Below, in pieces: positions 51,905-61,771 of a stretch of DNA of 64,000 bases. The translations under genes and the position numbers were made by a program. The notes beneath the pieces were generated by a model that did no database searches, was not told the origin of the DNA, and worked only from the letters and a program-made list of their open reading frames with translations. Each line of letters starts with the position of its first letter. The stretch's first letter is position 1. Origin of the DNA: Candidatus Pantoea gossypiicola. Lineage in GTDB: Bacteria > Pseudomonadota > Gammaproteobacteria > Enterobacterales > Enterobacteriaceae. The DNA lies in the NCBI RefSeq assembly GCF_008632075.1, contig NZ_VWVM01000004.1, positions 186,001 through 250,000 of the forward strand, read 5' to 3'.

Positions 51905-52816
51905 TCAGGTCGTGATATCCGCTACCCGCGCTTTACGAAAACGGTAGCGCTCATAAAGCACTGAATAGAGGCCGCCGCACACCACCAGAACCGCACCGAT
52001 GACCGTGGTGGTAGTTGGCAGGTTACCCAGTAACAGATATCCCACCGCGACAGACCAGATCAGCGTGGTGTAATCGAACGGTGCCAGCAGGGAGGCTTCG
52101 GCGTAACGCAGGCTCAGGGTCATCAGAATCTGCGTGATTCCGCCCAACAGCCCGCAGCCTATCAGTAGCGCCACCTGATTACCGTGCGGCACTTTCCAGC
52201 CCCCCGGTAGCGTGACGAGCGACGTTAACGCTGTGGTGACGGCAAACCAGAAGGCAATGGCACCCGGCTTCTCTTTGCCGTTAAGAAACCGAATCTGGAC
52301 CAGCGCGCAGGCGGTACAAAAAGCAGCCATCAGCGCCAGCAGAATGCCCGCCGACGCGGAGAGCGAGAATGCTGCCGACTGCGTCAGCGAAAGATGCCCG
52401 GAGAACATCACCAGAATGCCGCTGAAACCGGTAAAGACCGCCACCCAGCGATGGTGCCGCACTTTTTCATGCAGCAGCAGCGCCGCCAGCAGCACGGTAA
52501 ACAGCGGCGCTGCATAGTTAATCGCGGTGGCGTCGGTCAGGGAAATGTAGAGCAGCGACAGATAGCTGAAATAGAGACCGCCAGTTCCGGCCAGCCCGCG
52601 CACAAAATGCCCGCGAATATTACGGGTGCGGATGCCCTCCCGCACGCTGCCCTGAACGCGCAGCCAGATGAGCAGCGGGACCAGTGCCAGCACAGAGCGG
52701 AAAAAGATCACTTCGCCGACCGGGATTGCGCCATCCAGTCCTTTTACACAGGCCAGCATCAGCGTGGAGCTTAACGCAGCTGTGATCTTCATCGCTATAC
52801 CAGCGGACGCGTTCAT
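51905..52816 (-). CDS. EamA/DMT-family transporter
   Basis: A 303-residue protein with ten membrane segments and two EamA repeats (VIFFRSVLALVPLLIW and GGLYFSYLSLLYISLTDATAINY in the first; ILMTLSLRYAEASLLAPFDYTTLIWS in the second). These proteins export amino acids and other metabolites. No neighbour hints at the substrate. No strong ribosome site precedes the ATG at 52816. Confidence 0.82.
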   Translation of the reverse strand: MNASAGIAMKITAALSSTLMLACVKGLDGAIPVGEVIFFRSVLALVPLLIWLRVQGSVREGIRTRNIRGHFVRGLAGTGGLYFSYLSLLYISLTDATAINYAAPLFTVLLAALLLHEKVRHHRWVAVFTGFSGILVMFSGHLSLTQSAAFSLSASAGILLALMAAFCTACALVQIRFLNGKEKPGAIAFWFAVTTALTSLVTLPGGWKVPHGNQVALLIGCGLLGGITQILMTLSLRYAEASLLAPFDYTTLIWSVAVGYLLLGNLPTTTTVIGAVLVVCGGLYSVLYERYRFRKARVADITT

Positions 52817-53046
52817 TCAGTTTAAGCTCTCAGTGGGGAAAATAAGCAGTAAAATCAGCAGACTCAGACAACATACTGGCATAATGCTGTGCAGCAATCT
52901 GCCGTGATTGGGCCACAGACGGCATATTATCTTTTTTTGCCGCAGCCTCACGGCATAAAGAGGCATGTGGCTCTGTACCCATGCTGGTAGACTCTGCGTT
53001 CTGCCCTGTTTTACGGGCCGCTTCTCATAAGGAATGGGAGTTACTG

Positions 53047-54063
53047 ATGTCCACGCTGCGCTTACTGTTATCTGAATCTAATGATCCCTGGTTTAATCTG
53101 GCGGTCGAAGAGTGCATTTTCCGGCAGATGCCCGCCACCCAGCGGGTGCTGTTCCTGTGGCGGAATGCGGAAACGGTGGTCATTGGACGGGCGCAGAATC
53201 CGTGGAAAGAGTGTAACACCCGCCGCATGGCGGAAGACGGTATCCGTCTGGCGCGTCGCAGCAGCGGCGGTGGCGCAGTGTTTCACGACCTCGGCAACTG
53301 CTGTTTTACCTTTATGGCGGGCAAGCCGGAGTACGATAAAAGCGTTTCAACTGCCATTATCCTGCGCGCACTGAACGCGCTGGGTGTGCCGACGGAGGCG
53401 TCCGGTCGTAACGATTTAGTGATGAACACCGCTGACGGACCGCGCAAAATCTCCGGATCTGCCTATCGTGAAACACCCGATCGCGGTTTTCATCACGGCA
53501 CTATTTTGATGGATGCCGATCTTTCCCGGCTGGCAGATTACCTTAATCCTGATGTGAAGAAACTGCAGGCCAAAGGGATTACGTCAGTGCGCGCCAGGGT
53601 TGCCAATCTGACGGAGTTAACGCCGGGTATCAGCTATCAGGCGAACTGCTCCGCGGTGACGGACGCATTTTTTGAACATTTCGGCGAGCAGTGTGAGCCG
53701 GAGAGGATCTCTCCCGATGCCCTGCCCGACCTGCCTGGATTCACTGAGCAGTTCGCAAAGCAGAGTAGCTGGGCGTGGAATTTCGGTCAGGCACCTGACT
53801 TCTCGCATCTGCTGGACCAGCGATTTGTCTGGGGCGGTGTGGAGATTCACTTCGATGTCGAACGCGGCGTGATCAGCCGCTGTCAGATTTTTAGCGACAG
53901 CCTCAATCCCGCGCCGCTCGAAGCGCTGGCCCAGCGGATGCAGAACGTCACTTACCGGCCCGATGCACTGGAGGAAGTTCTGAATCAGCTGATAGCCGAT
54001 TTCCCGGCACAACAGGCGGAGCTGACAGAATTGCAGCAATGGCTGATCGCAAGCGTGAGGTGA
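53047..54063 (+). CDS. lplA: Lipoate-protein ligase A
   Basis: A 338-residue enzyme that attaches free lipoate to E2 and H proteins through lipoyl-AMP. It is near-identical in motif order to E. coli Lpl[21 protein letters not shown] start, [17 protein letters not shown], the catalytic Lys in [11 protein letters not shown] and [12 protein letters not shown] at 53047 gives the same N-terminus (MSTLRLLLS) as LplA; the open frame begins 22 codons earlier without support. A terminator follows at 54145. Confidence 0.95.
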   Translation: MSTLRLLLSESNDPWFNLAVEECIFRQMPATQRVLFLWRNAETVVIGRAQNPWKECNTRRMAEDGIRLARRSSGGGAVFHDLGNCCFTFMAGKPEYDKSVSTAIILRALNALGVPTEASGRNDLVMNTADGPRKISGSAYRETPDRGFHHGTILMDADLSRLADYLNPDVKKLQAKGITSVRARVANLTELTPGISYQANCSAVTDAFFEHFGEQCEPERISPDALPDLPGFTEQFAKQSSWAWNFGQAPDFSHLLDQRFVWGGVEIHFDVERGVISRCQIFSDSLNPAPLEALAQRMQNVTYRPDALEEVLNQLIADFPAQQAELTELQQWLIASVR

Positions 54064-54144
54064 ACAGGCTCAATCTGATGCTGGCCCGCGCGAAACGCTG
54101 TCGCGTGCAAAAACATCGTGAAAGTTTCAGCCAGACATAAACGC

Positions 54145-54173
54145 AAAAAACCCGCACAAGGCGGGTTTTTATT
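54145..54173. terminator. Bidirectional terminator
   Basis: AAAACCCGC-ACAAG-GCGGGTTTTT hairpin between lplA and the convergent cold shock gene. Confidence 0.85.
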
Positions 54174-54242
54174 ATCAATTCAGGCTTATCTGCTCAGGCT
54201 ATTGCCGTCATCGCGATTGTAAGCGTCATTGATAACAGAGGC

Positions 54243-54455
54243 TTACATAGGAACTACGTTTGCCGCTGAAGGACCTTTAGCGCCGTTTTCAATCGTGAAT
54301 TCGACCTGCTGGCCTTCGTCCAGGGTTTTATAATCGTTGCTCTGGATTGCAGAGAAATGTACGAATACATCTTTGCTGCCATCCTGAGGAGAGATAAAAC
54401 CGAAGCCTTTACCCGCGTCAAACCATTTTACTAAACCAGTCATTTTATCAGACAT
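54243..54455 (-). CDS. CspA-family cold shock protein
   Basis: A 70-residue single-stranded nucleic acid-binding protein with both RNA motifs, KGFGFI and VFVHF, and the WF pair near residue 11. The protein acts as an RNA chaperone or antiterminator. The ATG at 54455 is preceded by AAGGAAATATCA. A long AT-rich leader upstream is typical of csp genes, though no cold-box was confidently found. Which paralogue it is (CspC, CspE or another) is not decided. Confidence 0.92.
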   Translation of the reverse strand: MSDKMTGLVKWFDAGKGFGFISPQDGSKDVFVHFSAIQSNDYKTLDEGQQVEFTIENGAKGPSAANVVPM

Positions 54456-54878
54456 TGATATTTCCTTAATTTATGAGCCACAAGTGGCGAAGATGGCCTG
54501 TCTTCCAGAAGGTTACTTACCAGGATTTTAGGAGGAGACTCACGAAGAAGGGGTATCTTGAGATATCGCTTGCACTGAGGACTGCTTTACTAAAACTGCT
54601 TTGATAAGGTCTGTGTTCCAAACCGAGGTCGCCATTAAGCCATCCATTAACGACTTTAGCAAACATTATTTTAATTTAATTTTAACATCCAGACGTCCGG
54701 AGCGCCCTGATTGATTTTTGAAGCCTTTTCAATTTTCAGGGCTGTCGGATGGATAATGATTTCTGAATGGTCAGATTAATTAAAAACGAAGTGATTAGCG
54801 TTTCAGAAAAATAATACGGCAGGTCCGGGCAAATGTTGCGCAGCGGCCATGTCTGCCGCTGCGCCCTGCACTATTTGG
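54456..54878 (-). promoter_or_regulatory. Long cold shock gene leader and gap
   Basis: About 200 to 400 bases of non-coding DNA precede the csp gene. A 49-codon open frame, 54517-54666 on the minus strand, begins at an ATG in a very AT-rich stretch but has no ribosome site; it might be a leader peptide. The remainder shows no gene. Confidence 0.35.
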
Positions 54879-56074
54879 TCAGGCTGGCTGAACCTGCTGA
54901 CGGGCAGCATGGCGCGCCGTCATCACAAACACCATCAAACCGGCCACACCCAGCGCCACGCCGACCCAGGCCGTGGAGATCCAGCCATAGCCCAGCGATA
55001 CCGTCAGGCCACCGAGATAAGCGCCCATCGCGTTGGCGATATTCAGCGCCGAATGGTTCATTGCAGCCGCCAGCGTTTGTGAATCATTGGCGACATCCAT
55101 CAGGCGAATCTGTAACGACGGCAGCAGCACCGCGCAGGTGCCAATCAGGAAGGTCGCCAGCAGTCCGGTGGCCACATGCTGAACCAGTACCGGGAAGGCC
55201 AGCATCACCAGCACGTTCCATAACAGCGTCCAGCCAATAATGTTGAGCACCGAACCCTCAGCCAGACGGCCACCGACCAGGTTACCGATGATCATTCCCA
55301 GTCCAAACGCCACCATCGCCCATGGGATCAGCGAAGGAGAGATGCCAGCAATATTAATCAGCGTCGGGGCGATATAGCTGAAGATCGCGAACATGCCGCC
55401 AAAGCCGACCGCGCCCACCAGCAGGGTCAGCAGCACCTGCGGGTTTTTCAGCGCACCCAGTTCGCGCAGCGGATGTGCATCCGCATCGCCTGGCGTGTAA
55501 GGCACATAGCGACCAATCAGCAGGCAGGTCAGGAGACCAATCGCGCCCACAAAGGTGAACACCACGTGCCAGCTGAATAGCTGCCCAATCCATGAGCCCA
55601 GCGGCACGCCAATCAGCGTCGCGACCGTCAGTCCCAGCATCAGGGACGCCAGCGCACGACCGCGCCGTTCAAGCGGCACCAGTGAAGCCGCCACCAGCGA
55701 TGCCACGCCAAAGTAAGCCCCGTGCGGCAGGCCGGTCAGAAAGCGCGCCACCAGCAGGCCGTGATAGCTGTCGGCCATCGCACTGGCGACATTGCCGATG
55801 CTGAACAGCGCCATCAGGATCAGCAGTAGCGATTTACGCGCCATCCGGGCCGCCAGAACGGCAATAAACGGTGCGCCCACCACCACACCCAGCGCGTAAC
55901 TGGCGATGGCGTTACCCGCCTGCGGTTCGGTGATCGCCAGAGAGCGTGAAACATCAGGCAGCAGGCCCATCATGATGAACTCACCGGTTCCGATACCAAA
56001 GCCGCCCAGCCCAGAGCGAGTAATGCCCAGCGGACAAAACCGGCATCGTCGGTTTTATGATTTTTTCTTAACAA
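54879..56074 (-). pseudogene. AraJ-like MFS efflux transporter with a frameshift
   Basis: The main frame (54879-55973, 364 codons) encodes 11 or so membrane segments of an AraJ/YdhP-like efflux protein (YALGVVVGAPFIAVLAARMA, FLTGLPHGAYFGV). The first membrane segment is in another frame: FVRWALLALG continues as WAALVSEP to a stop, whereas shifting one base gives LGGFGIGTGEFIMMGLLP and joins the main frame. A single G (plus strand) is missing near 56009-56013. A TTG at 56074 is a likely original start. It could be a sequencing error; otherwise the gene is inactive or rescued from an internal ATG. Confidence 0.8.
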
Positions 56075-56385
56075 AATGGATTCCCAATGGCCTGAACTGA
56101 AAAGCTGACGTGAGCCGGCGGGAGAAAGCATAACGTGTTCCCGTCCGGATGAAGCGGTTTGACTATAGAAAGTCATGCCGCGCTAAGCAACCCATTTTGT
56201 GATCTGACGCACAGTTAAGTCTGCGCCAGCGGCACGCTTGCACTGTGCAGTTCTGGAGCGAATCGTTATGTGCCCGCTCACAATGCGGAAAGGCCATGCA
56301 GGCTTAAGTCGGTTATGTCTGCTTAACTGACCGGTTAACGCGTCTTTATTTAACAGGTTACTGAACAGGAATCAGCAGATATCGC

Positions 56386-56703
56386 GTGACCAGATGTTAT
56401 GGCGCTTTCTATGCCAGTCAGCACGGTCTGAGCTGCGTGGCACTGAGAATCGGAGCGTTTGAAGCAAAACTGGATAATTGCCTGCACACAGCGCGGGATT
56501 ATAGCGCCTGGCTGAGTCCGGATGATGCTGTCCGATTGATGACCGGGGCAGTCGAGGCAGAGAACATCACCTTCTTTATTGGCTACGGCATTTCCGATAA
56601 CCGTTTCAAGCGCTTCGATCTGACGCAGACGCGCGAGGTGCTGGGCTACACGCCCTCGGATAACGCGTTCAGAACCTTTACACCGGGTGAACTGGATTAT
56701 TAA
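56386..56703 (+). pseudogene. C-terminal remnant of a NAD-dependent epimerase/dehydratase
   Basis: A 105-codon fragment (GAFYASQHGLSCVALRIGAF, then DYSAWLSPDDAVRL and REVLGYTPSDNAF) matching the end of sugar epimerase or uronate dehydrogenase-type proteins. The Rossmann NAD-binding half is absent. The residues where the catalytic YxxxK motif is expected read YRVTR, so this is debris rather than a short functional gene. It follows the frameshifted MFS gene, marking a decaying stretch. Confidence 0.7.
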
Positions 56704-56752
56704 CCCAGCTCTCGCGGTCATTGCGGTGCCGGGTTTTGGCGCTTGATCTCAA

Positions 56753-56777
56753 CAACCGCCGGGCAGTCCGGCGGTTG
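56753..56777. terminator. Hairpin between convergent genes
   Basis: A 10-bp perfect stem CAACCGCCGG/CCGGCGGTTG with a 5-base loop. It has no U-tract. Likely a terminator for the ABC membrane-domain gene or a transcript stabiliser. Confidence 0.5.
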
Positions 56778-56806
56778 CTTCAGCTCTGTGCCTGAGATCG
56801 GCAAAA

Positions 56807-57700
56807 TCAGTGCATGCCGGTATTTACCCGACGGCCAATGTCTTTGAGCTGGGAATATTTCTCCAGCAGCTGAGGAGCATCATCCAGGCTCATGGCAAAC
56901 ATCCACATATAGGTCATTACCGAATAGATATGACCCGCATCGGTGCCGCCACGGCCCGACATGACTGCGATGGTGACTGCGAACAACAGTGCCGCCACGC
57001 TACCGATGGCCAGATAACCGCACGCTTCCCGATCCGAGAGGCGGATCCGCAGACTGGCCAGCACGCCATAGTGCCGGCCCAGTGACGCGGCGTTCGCGTT
57101 GCTGACAAAGCTTACTTCTCTCTCCAGCCGGTTGTTAAGACGGCCAAACAGCGCATCGTTCTTGCGGGTAAACCCCGGCAGGAAACAGGCGAAGAACAGC
57201 AGGATCCCCAGACAGGCTGCGCCGGTCCAGAACTCGATAGCCAGCAGCATTACTGACGCACCGGTCATTGATGCCAGCGAAGTAATCAGCACAGGCAGAT
57301 GCTTCTCGAAAAAGTCGACAAACTCGCGAGACAGCGCCACCCGCGCAGCAATCGTCGACGCGCTCTGTTTTTCGCTGCGCTGTGCCACAATCACCGGCAC
57401 GGCCAGCTCAGCATAGATGCGGGCAAAGGTACGGGTATCGACACTGCGCCGCGCTGCACCGATGGCCCACATGGTAAAGACCATCGCCGCATAGAGCACC
57501 GCATGCCAGGTCCTGCCGGAGAGTATGGCGTTGATAGCGAAGCCCGCCAGCAGCGGATAAAGCAGGTACATGACGTTTTCCGCCACTACCAGCAGCAGCG
57601 TGAGGAATAGCTTGCGGCTATGGCGGCGGCCAAGCATTTTTAATGTCAGAATAGCGCTGCGGGGAGCCGCAACGGGCAGGATCGTTTTTGAGGAAGACAT
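56807..57700 (-). CDS. ABC exporter membrane domain without ATPase
   Basis: A 297-residue protein with six membrane segments of the ABC exporter type 1 fold (FLTLLLVVAENVMYLLYPLLAGFAINAI at the start). It ends where a full exporter would enter its ATP-binding domain, and no ATPase gene is adjacent. Proteins of this shape are annotated as ABC transporter six-transmembrane-domain proteins and stand alone in many genomes. It is divergent from a tetR gene with two operators between. No ribosome site is evident before the ATG at 57700. Confidence 0.75.
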   Translation of the reverse strand: MSSSKTILPVAAPRSAILTLKMLGRRHSRKLFLTLLLVVAENVMYLLYPLLAGFAINAILSGRTWHAVLYAAMVFTMWAIGAARRSVDTRTFARIYAELAVPVIVAQRSEKQSASTIAARVALSREFVDFFEKHLPVLITSLASMTGASVMLLAIEFWTGAACLGILLFFACFLPGFTRKNDALFGRLNNRLEREVSFVSNANAASLGRHYGVLASLRIRLSDREACGYLAIGSVAALLFAVTIAVMSGRGGTDAGHIYSVMTYMWMFAMSLDDAPQLLEKYSQLKDIGRRVNTGMH

Positions 57701-57726
57701 AGTTTCTGTTTCTGATAGAGTCACTC

Positions 57727-57776
57727 TTGAGCGGTTGCTCAAGTACGAAAAACAGTCTATTTGAGCGGTTGCTCAA
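57727..57776. promoter_or_regulatory. Two identical TetR-type operators
   Basis: TTGAGCGGTTGCTCAA occurs twice, at 57727-57742 and 57761-57776, each a perfect TTGAGC/GCTCAA palindrome with a GGTT centre, 34 bp apart, in the gap between the divergent ABC and tetR genes. Confidence 0.85.
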
Positions 57777-57804
57777 AGTCAACGTGGCAGTGATAGAGAG
57801 AATA

Positions 57805-58389
57805 ATGAAAGAGTCGGCCGAGGTACTGAGAACCAAAATCCTGGATGCAGCGATAGTGCTGTTTGTTGAGAAAGGGATCGAAAAAGTGACCACCCGTGAA
57901 CTCACCGAGTCGGTAGGTATTTCACGCAGTCATATTTACCACTACTTCAGCAACTGGCAGACACTCTGCCTGGCGGCGCTGGAACGCTTTATGCGGGTTG
58001 ATTTTGAAAATTTTGCCGACACACTGGCCTTGCTCACACCGCGTCAGCGGCTGAATACCCTGTTTGAAAGCCATCTGCCGAGTGCACCGGATGCTACCTG
58101 GCAGCTCTATGCCTCTTTCTGGCAGATGGCTGCGCACAATGACGCATATGCTGCACTGGCTGAAGAGATGACTGAAGTGTGGCAGGCACTGATGGAGGGG
58201 ATTATCCGTGACGGCGTCACCGACGGCACACTACGGTGTGATGATGTTCCCCGCACCGCCAGGCAAATTAGCGCTATGCTGAACGGTTATGCGGATTTAC
58301 TGACGATAAATCCTTCAGAATCTAAAGCTCGCGAAGCTATGGCAGACCTCAACCAGTTTGTTGAATTTGCCCTGGGGCCATGCCGTTAA
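57805..58389 (+). CDS. TetR-family regulator
   Basis: A 194-residue TetR protein with the N-terminal helix-turn-helix (DAAIVLFVEKGIEKVTTRELTESVGISRSHIYHYFSNWQTL) and a helical effector domain. ATG at 57805 follows GAGAGAATA; the open frame upstream runs through the operators. It should repress itself and the divergent ABC gene. The inducing ligand is unknown, perhaps a compound handled by that membrane protein. Confidence 0.87.
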   Translation: MKESAEVLRTKILDAAIVLFVEKGIEKVTTRELTESVGISRSHIYHYFSNWQTLCLAALERFMRVDFENFADTLALLTPRQRLNTLFESHLPSAPDATWQLYASFWQMAAHNDAYAALAEEMTEVWQALMEGIIRDGVTDGTLRCDDVPRTARQISAMLNGYADLLTINPSESKAREAMADLNQFVEFALGPCR

Positions 58390-58852
58390 TCCCGGTTAAT
58401 ACGGTTTACCTTTCGCCATACATTAATTAAATGTTAAAGAAAGGTTTATTATTTTAATTAGCGTGCAGTTTTAAGCGGCTATAAATGCGAGTTCGTCAGT
58501 TAAGCTGACTTATGCTTTTTACGTCTGAAAAGCTCCCTTTTTGATAGCGTTTTTTGCCGGAAACAGCTGTTTACACAGATTATTATCATTGACTTAGCGC
58601 CTGGTGAAACGGGTAAGCTGGTGTTTTTACGCCATTTATTAGAAAGTCGTTAACGTAGCGGCAATAATGCATGCGGTCATAAACCCACCAACTGATTGAT
58701 TCCTATAACAAAGAATCCGTTATCTTCCGATAAAATTAATCATTGAGTCGGACCTGAAAAACACCTATATTGGCCGCGCTTTACACATAGCCACCCATTT
58801 TAATTCATTTATTCAACTGTGACGCTACGCCCGTCCCGGTTGTAGGAGAGAT
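58390..58852 (+). promoter_or_regulatory. Promoter region of dat with a weak Fur-like site
   Basis: 463 bases, AT-rich, no gene seen. The reverse complement of 58575-58593 matches 12 of 19 positions of the Fur consensus, centred on AATGATAATAAT. The dat ribosome site GGAGAG is at its end. Confidence 0.3.
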
Positions 58853-60238
58853 ATGATGACGGATAAAGTCCGTATTGATAGTTTGAATGCACAGAACTTA
58901 AACGCAACCAACGAAACCTATTTAGCCCGTCAGGCTGAATTTGAATCAAACGTTCGAAGTTATCCTCGCAAATTGCCGTTCGCGATTGCGAAAGCTCAGG
59001 GTGTCTGGATCACCGACGTCGAGAATAATCAGTATCTCGACTGTCTTGCCGGTGCCGGAACGCTGGCGTTGGGTCATAACCATCCAGACGTTCTGCAGAG
59101 CATTCAACATGTCATTACCAGCGGCTTGCCGTTACATACTCTCGATTTAACTACGCCGTTAAAGGATGAGTTCTCTGAGTACCTGCTCTCGTTATTACCG
59201 GGTCAGGGCAAAGAGTACTGCCTGCAGTTTACCGGCCCGTCCGGCGCAGATGCCGTTGAAGCGGCGCTGAAACTGGCGAAAAAGCACACCGGTCGTTCCG
59301 GTATCATCAGCTTCTCAGGTGCCTATCACGGTATGACCCACGGCGCGCTGTCAGTCACCGGCAACCTGTCACCGAAAGAAGCCGTAGACGGCATGATGCC
59401 GGAAGTGCAGTTCATGCCTTATCCGCATCTTTATCGCTGCCCGCTGGGCATTGGCGGTGAAGCAGGCGTGAAAGCGCTGACCTACTACTTCGAAAACCTG
59501 ATTAATGACGTTGAAAGCGGCGTTCGCAAACCTGCGGCGGTGATTCTGGAAGCGGTTCAGGGTGAAGGCGGGGTTAACCCGGCACCGGCTGAGTGGCTGC
59601 AGCGCATCCGCAAAGTGACCAAAGAGCACGGCATTCTGCTGATCATCGACGAAGTCCAGGCGGGTATTGCCCGTACCGGTAAATTCTTCGCCTTTGAGCA
59701 CGCGGGTATTGAGCCAGACGTCATCGTGATGTCTAAAGCGGTCGGCGGCGGTCTGCCACTGGCGGTACTGGGCATTAAGAAAGAGTTCGACGCCTGGTCT
59801 CCTGGTCACCACACCGGCACCTTCCGTGGCAACCAGCTGGCAATGGCGACCGGCCTGACCACGCTGAAGCTGCTGAAAGACAATAACATCGCTGACAAAG
59901 TCGCGGCACAGGGCGAATGGCTGAAAGGCAAACTGGGCGAGCTGCAGCAGCGTTACCCGGTTATTGGCAACGTGCGTGGTCTGGGTCTGATGATCGGCAT
60001 TGAGCTGGTAAAACCCGATGAGCCTGCTGACCATATGGGCAGCTTCCCGGCCGACGGCGAACTGTCTGCACTGGTACAGAAAAAATGTTTTGAGAACGGC
60101 CTGATTCTGGAGCGTGGCGGACGTCACGGCAGCGTTTTACGTCTGCTGCCTTCCCTGCTGATCACAGATGCAGAACTGGACGTGTTCCTGGATAAATTTG
60201 AAAACGCCCTGCTGTCCGCTGGCGTGAAAGCAGTTTAA
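58853..60238 (+). CDS. dat: Diaminobutyrate--2-oxoglutarate aminotransferase
   Basis: A 461-residue class III pyridoxal-phosphate aminotransferase. It has [21 protein letters not shown] (cofactor phosphate site), [26 protein letters not shown] with the cofactor Asp and the lysine in [14 protein letters not shown]. It interconverts aspartate semialdehyde plus glutamate with L-2,4-diaminobutyrate. With the next gene it forms the known dat-ddc route to 1,3-diaminopropane, a polyamine and siderophore precursor. Confidence 0.92.
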   Translation: MMTDKVRIDSLNAQNLNATNETYLARQAEFESNVRSYPRKLPFAIAKAQGVWITDVENNQYLDCLAGAGTLALGHNHPDVLQSIQHVITSGLPLHTLDLTTPLKDEFSEYLLSLLPGQGKEYCLQFTGPSGADAVEAALKLAKKHTGRSGIISFSGAYHGMTHGALSVTGNLSPKEAVDGMMPEVQFMPYPHLYRCPLGIGGEAGVKALTYYFENLINDVESGVRKPAAVILEAVQGEGGVNPAPAEWLQRIRKVTKEHGILLIIDEVQAGIARTGKFFAFEHAGIEPDVIVMSKAVGGGLPLAVLGIKKEFDAWSPGHHTGTFRGNQLAMATGLTTLKLLKDNNIADKVAAQGEWLKGKLGELQQRYPVIGNVRGLGLMIGIELVKPDEPADHMGSFPADGELSALVQKKCFENGLILERGGRHGSVLRLLPSLLITDAELDVFLDKFENALLSAGVKAV

Positions 60239-60252
60239 GTGGAGTGAATGCA

Positions 60253-61719
60253 ATGTCCCGGTTAAACCCGATTCTGGCGGCCTCAGCACAGAGTACCGAG
60301 GCCTACCAGCAGGCGATTGCCCAGAGTAGCGCGGCCGTCGTTAAGTGGCTGGAACAACCTGAGATGTATCAGGGAAAAACCGTCGCAGAGCTGCGCGAGC
60401 GCATCACGCTGGACTTCAATCCTCAGGGCCTGGGTAACCAGGCCGCGATTGAACGCGCCATTGAGTATTTCCTCAAAGACAGCCTGTCGGTGCATCATCC
60501 GCAGTGTGTGGCGCACCTGCACTGTCCAAGCCTGGTCATCAGCCAGGCGGCGGAAGTGCTGATCAACGCCACCAACCAGAGCATGGATTCATGGGACCAG
60601 GCACCGTCTGCCACCCTGATTGAGATGAAGCTGATTGAGTGGCTGCGCACCCAGGTGGGTTATCAGCCTGGCGATGCGGGCGTCTTCACCAGCGGCGGTA
60701 CCCAGAGTAACCTGATGGGTCTGATGCTGGCGCGTGACGCCTGGTTTGCGCGTCAGGGTCATTCTGTTCAGCAGGATGGTTTAACCGGCGATCTGAAGAA
60801 GATTAAAGTCTTCTGCTCAGAGAACGCGCACTTCTCCGTACAGAAGAATATGGCTCTGCTAGGTCTGGGCTATCAGTCCGTTACACAGGTCAAATGTGAT
60901 CGGTTTGCCCGCATGGACATGGATGACCTGCGTCAGAAACTGGCCGCATCCAAAGCTAACGGCGAAAACATTCTGGCGATCGTTGCCACGGCAGGAACGA
61001 CCGATGCCGGTGCAATCGATCCGCTGCGTGAAATCGCGGCGCTGGCGGCGGAAGAGAACATCTGGGTGCACGTCGATGCGGCCTGGGGCGGCGCGCTGCT
61101 GCTGTCAGAGAAGTATCGTGACTATCTGGATGGCATTGAGCTGGTCGACTCCATTACGCTGGACTTCCACAAGCAGTTCTTCCAGACCATCAGCTGTGGT
61201 GCCTTCCTGCTGAAGGAAGCGCGTCACTATGAGCTGATGCGCTACCAGGCGGCCTACCTGAACTCGGAGTTTGATGAAGCACAGGGCGTGCCGAATCTGG
61301 TCTCCAAATCGCTGCAGACGACCCGTCGTTTTGATGCACTGAAACTGTGGATGGGGCTGGAAGCGCTGGGTCAGAAGCAGTACGCCGAAATTATCGATCA
61401 CGGTGTGACACTGGCACAGCAGGTAGCACAGTATGTTGAAGAGCAGTCTGCTCTGGAGCTGGTGATGAAACCGCAGCTGGCCAGCGTGCTGTTCCGCTAT
61501 CGTCCGGCGCATCTGGCGCACCTCAGCAGCGCGGATATCGCCCTGCTGAACCAGCGCATCGGAGATGCCCTGCTGGAGTCAGGCCGCGCTAACGTCGGCG
61601 TGACCGAGCACGATGGCGTTACCTGTCTGAAGATGACCCTGCTGAACCCAACGGTAACGCTGGAAGATATTAAGGTGTTGCTGACGCTGGTGGAAAAAAC
61701 GGCACAGCAGCTGGTGTAA
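60253..61719 (+). CDS. ddc: L-2,4-diaminobutyrate decarboxylase
   Basis: A 488-residue group II decarboxylase. It has GVFTSGGTQSNLMGLMLARD, a HVDAAWGGALLLSEKYR cofactor Asp segment and the PLP lysine in DSITLDFHKQFFQTISCG. It converts diaminobutyrate to 1,3-diaminopropane. ATG at 60253 lies eight bases after GGAG; a GTG three codons earlier is less likely. It lies 14 bases after dat and ends at a strong terminator. Confidence 0.92.
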   Translation: MSRLNPILAASAQSTEAYQQAIAQSSAAVVKWLEQPEMYQGKTVAELRERITLDFNPQGLGNQAAIERAIEYFLKDSLSVHHPQCVAHLHCPSLVISQAAEVLINATNQSMDSWDQAPSATLIEMKLIEWLRTQVGYQPGDAGVFTSGGTQSNLMGLMLARDAWFARQGHSVQQDGLTGDLKKIKVFCSENAHFSVQKNMALLGLGYQSVTQVKCDRFARMDMDDLRQKLAASKANGENILAIVATAGTTDAGAIDPLREIAALAAEENIWVHVDAAWGGALLLSEKYRDYLDGIELVDSITLDFHKQFFQTISCGAFLLKEARHYELMRYQAAYLNSEFDEAQGVPNLVSKSLQTTRRFDALKLWMGLEALGQKQYAEIIDHGVTLAQQVAQYVEEQSALELVMKPQLASVLFRYRPAHLAHLSSADIALLNQRIGDALLESGRANVGVTEHDGVTCLKMTLLNPTVTLEDIKVLLTLVEKTAQQLV

Positions 61720-61743
61720 TTCATCACATCGTTTCACACCACA

Positions 61744-61771
61744 GAGGCGCCTTCGGGCGCCTTTTTTTCTG
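61744..61771 (+). terminator. Intrinsic terminator of dat-ddc
   Basis: AGGCGCC-TTCG-GGCGCCT hairpin followed by seven T residues. Confidence 0.92.
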
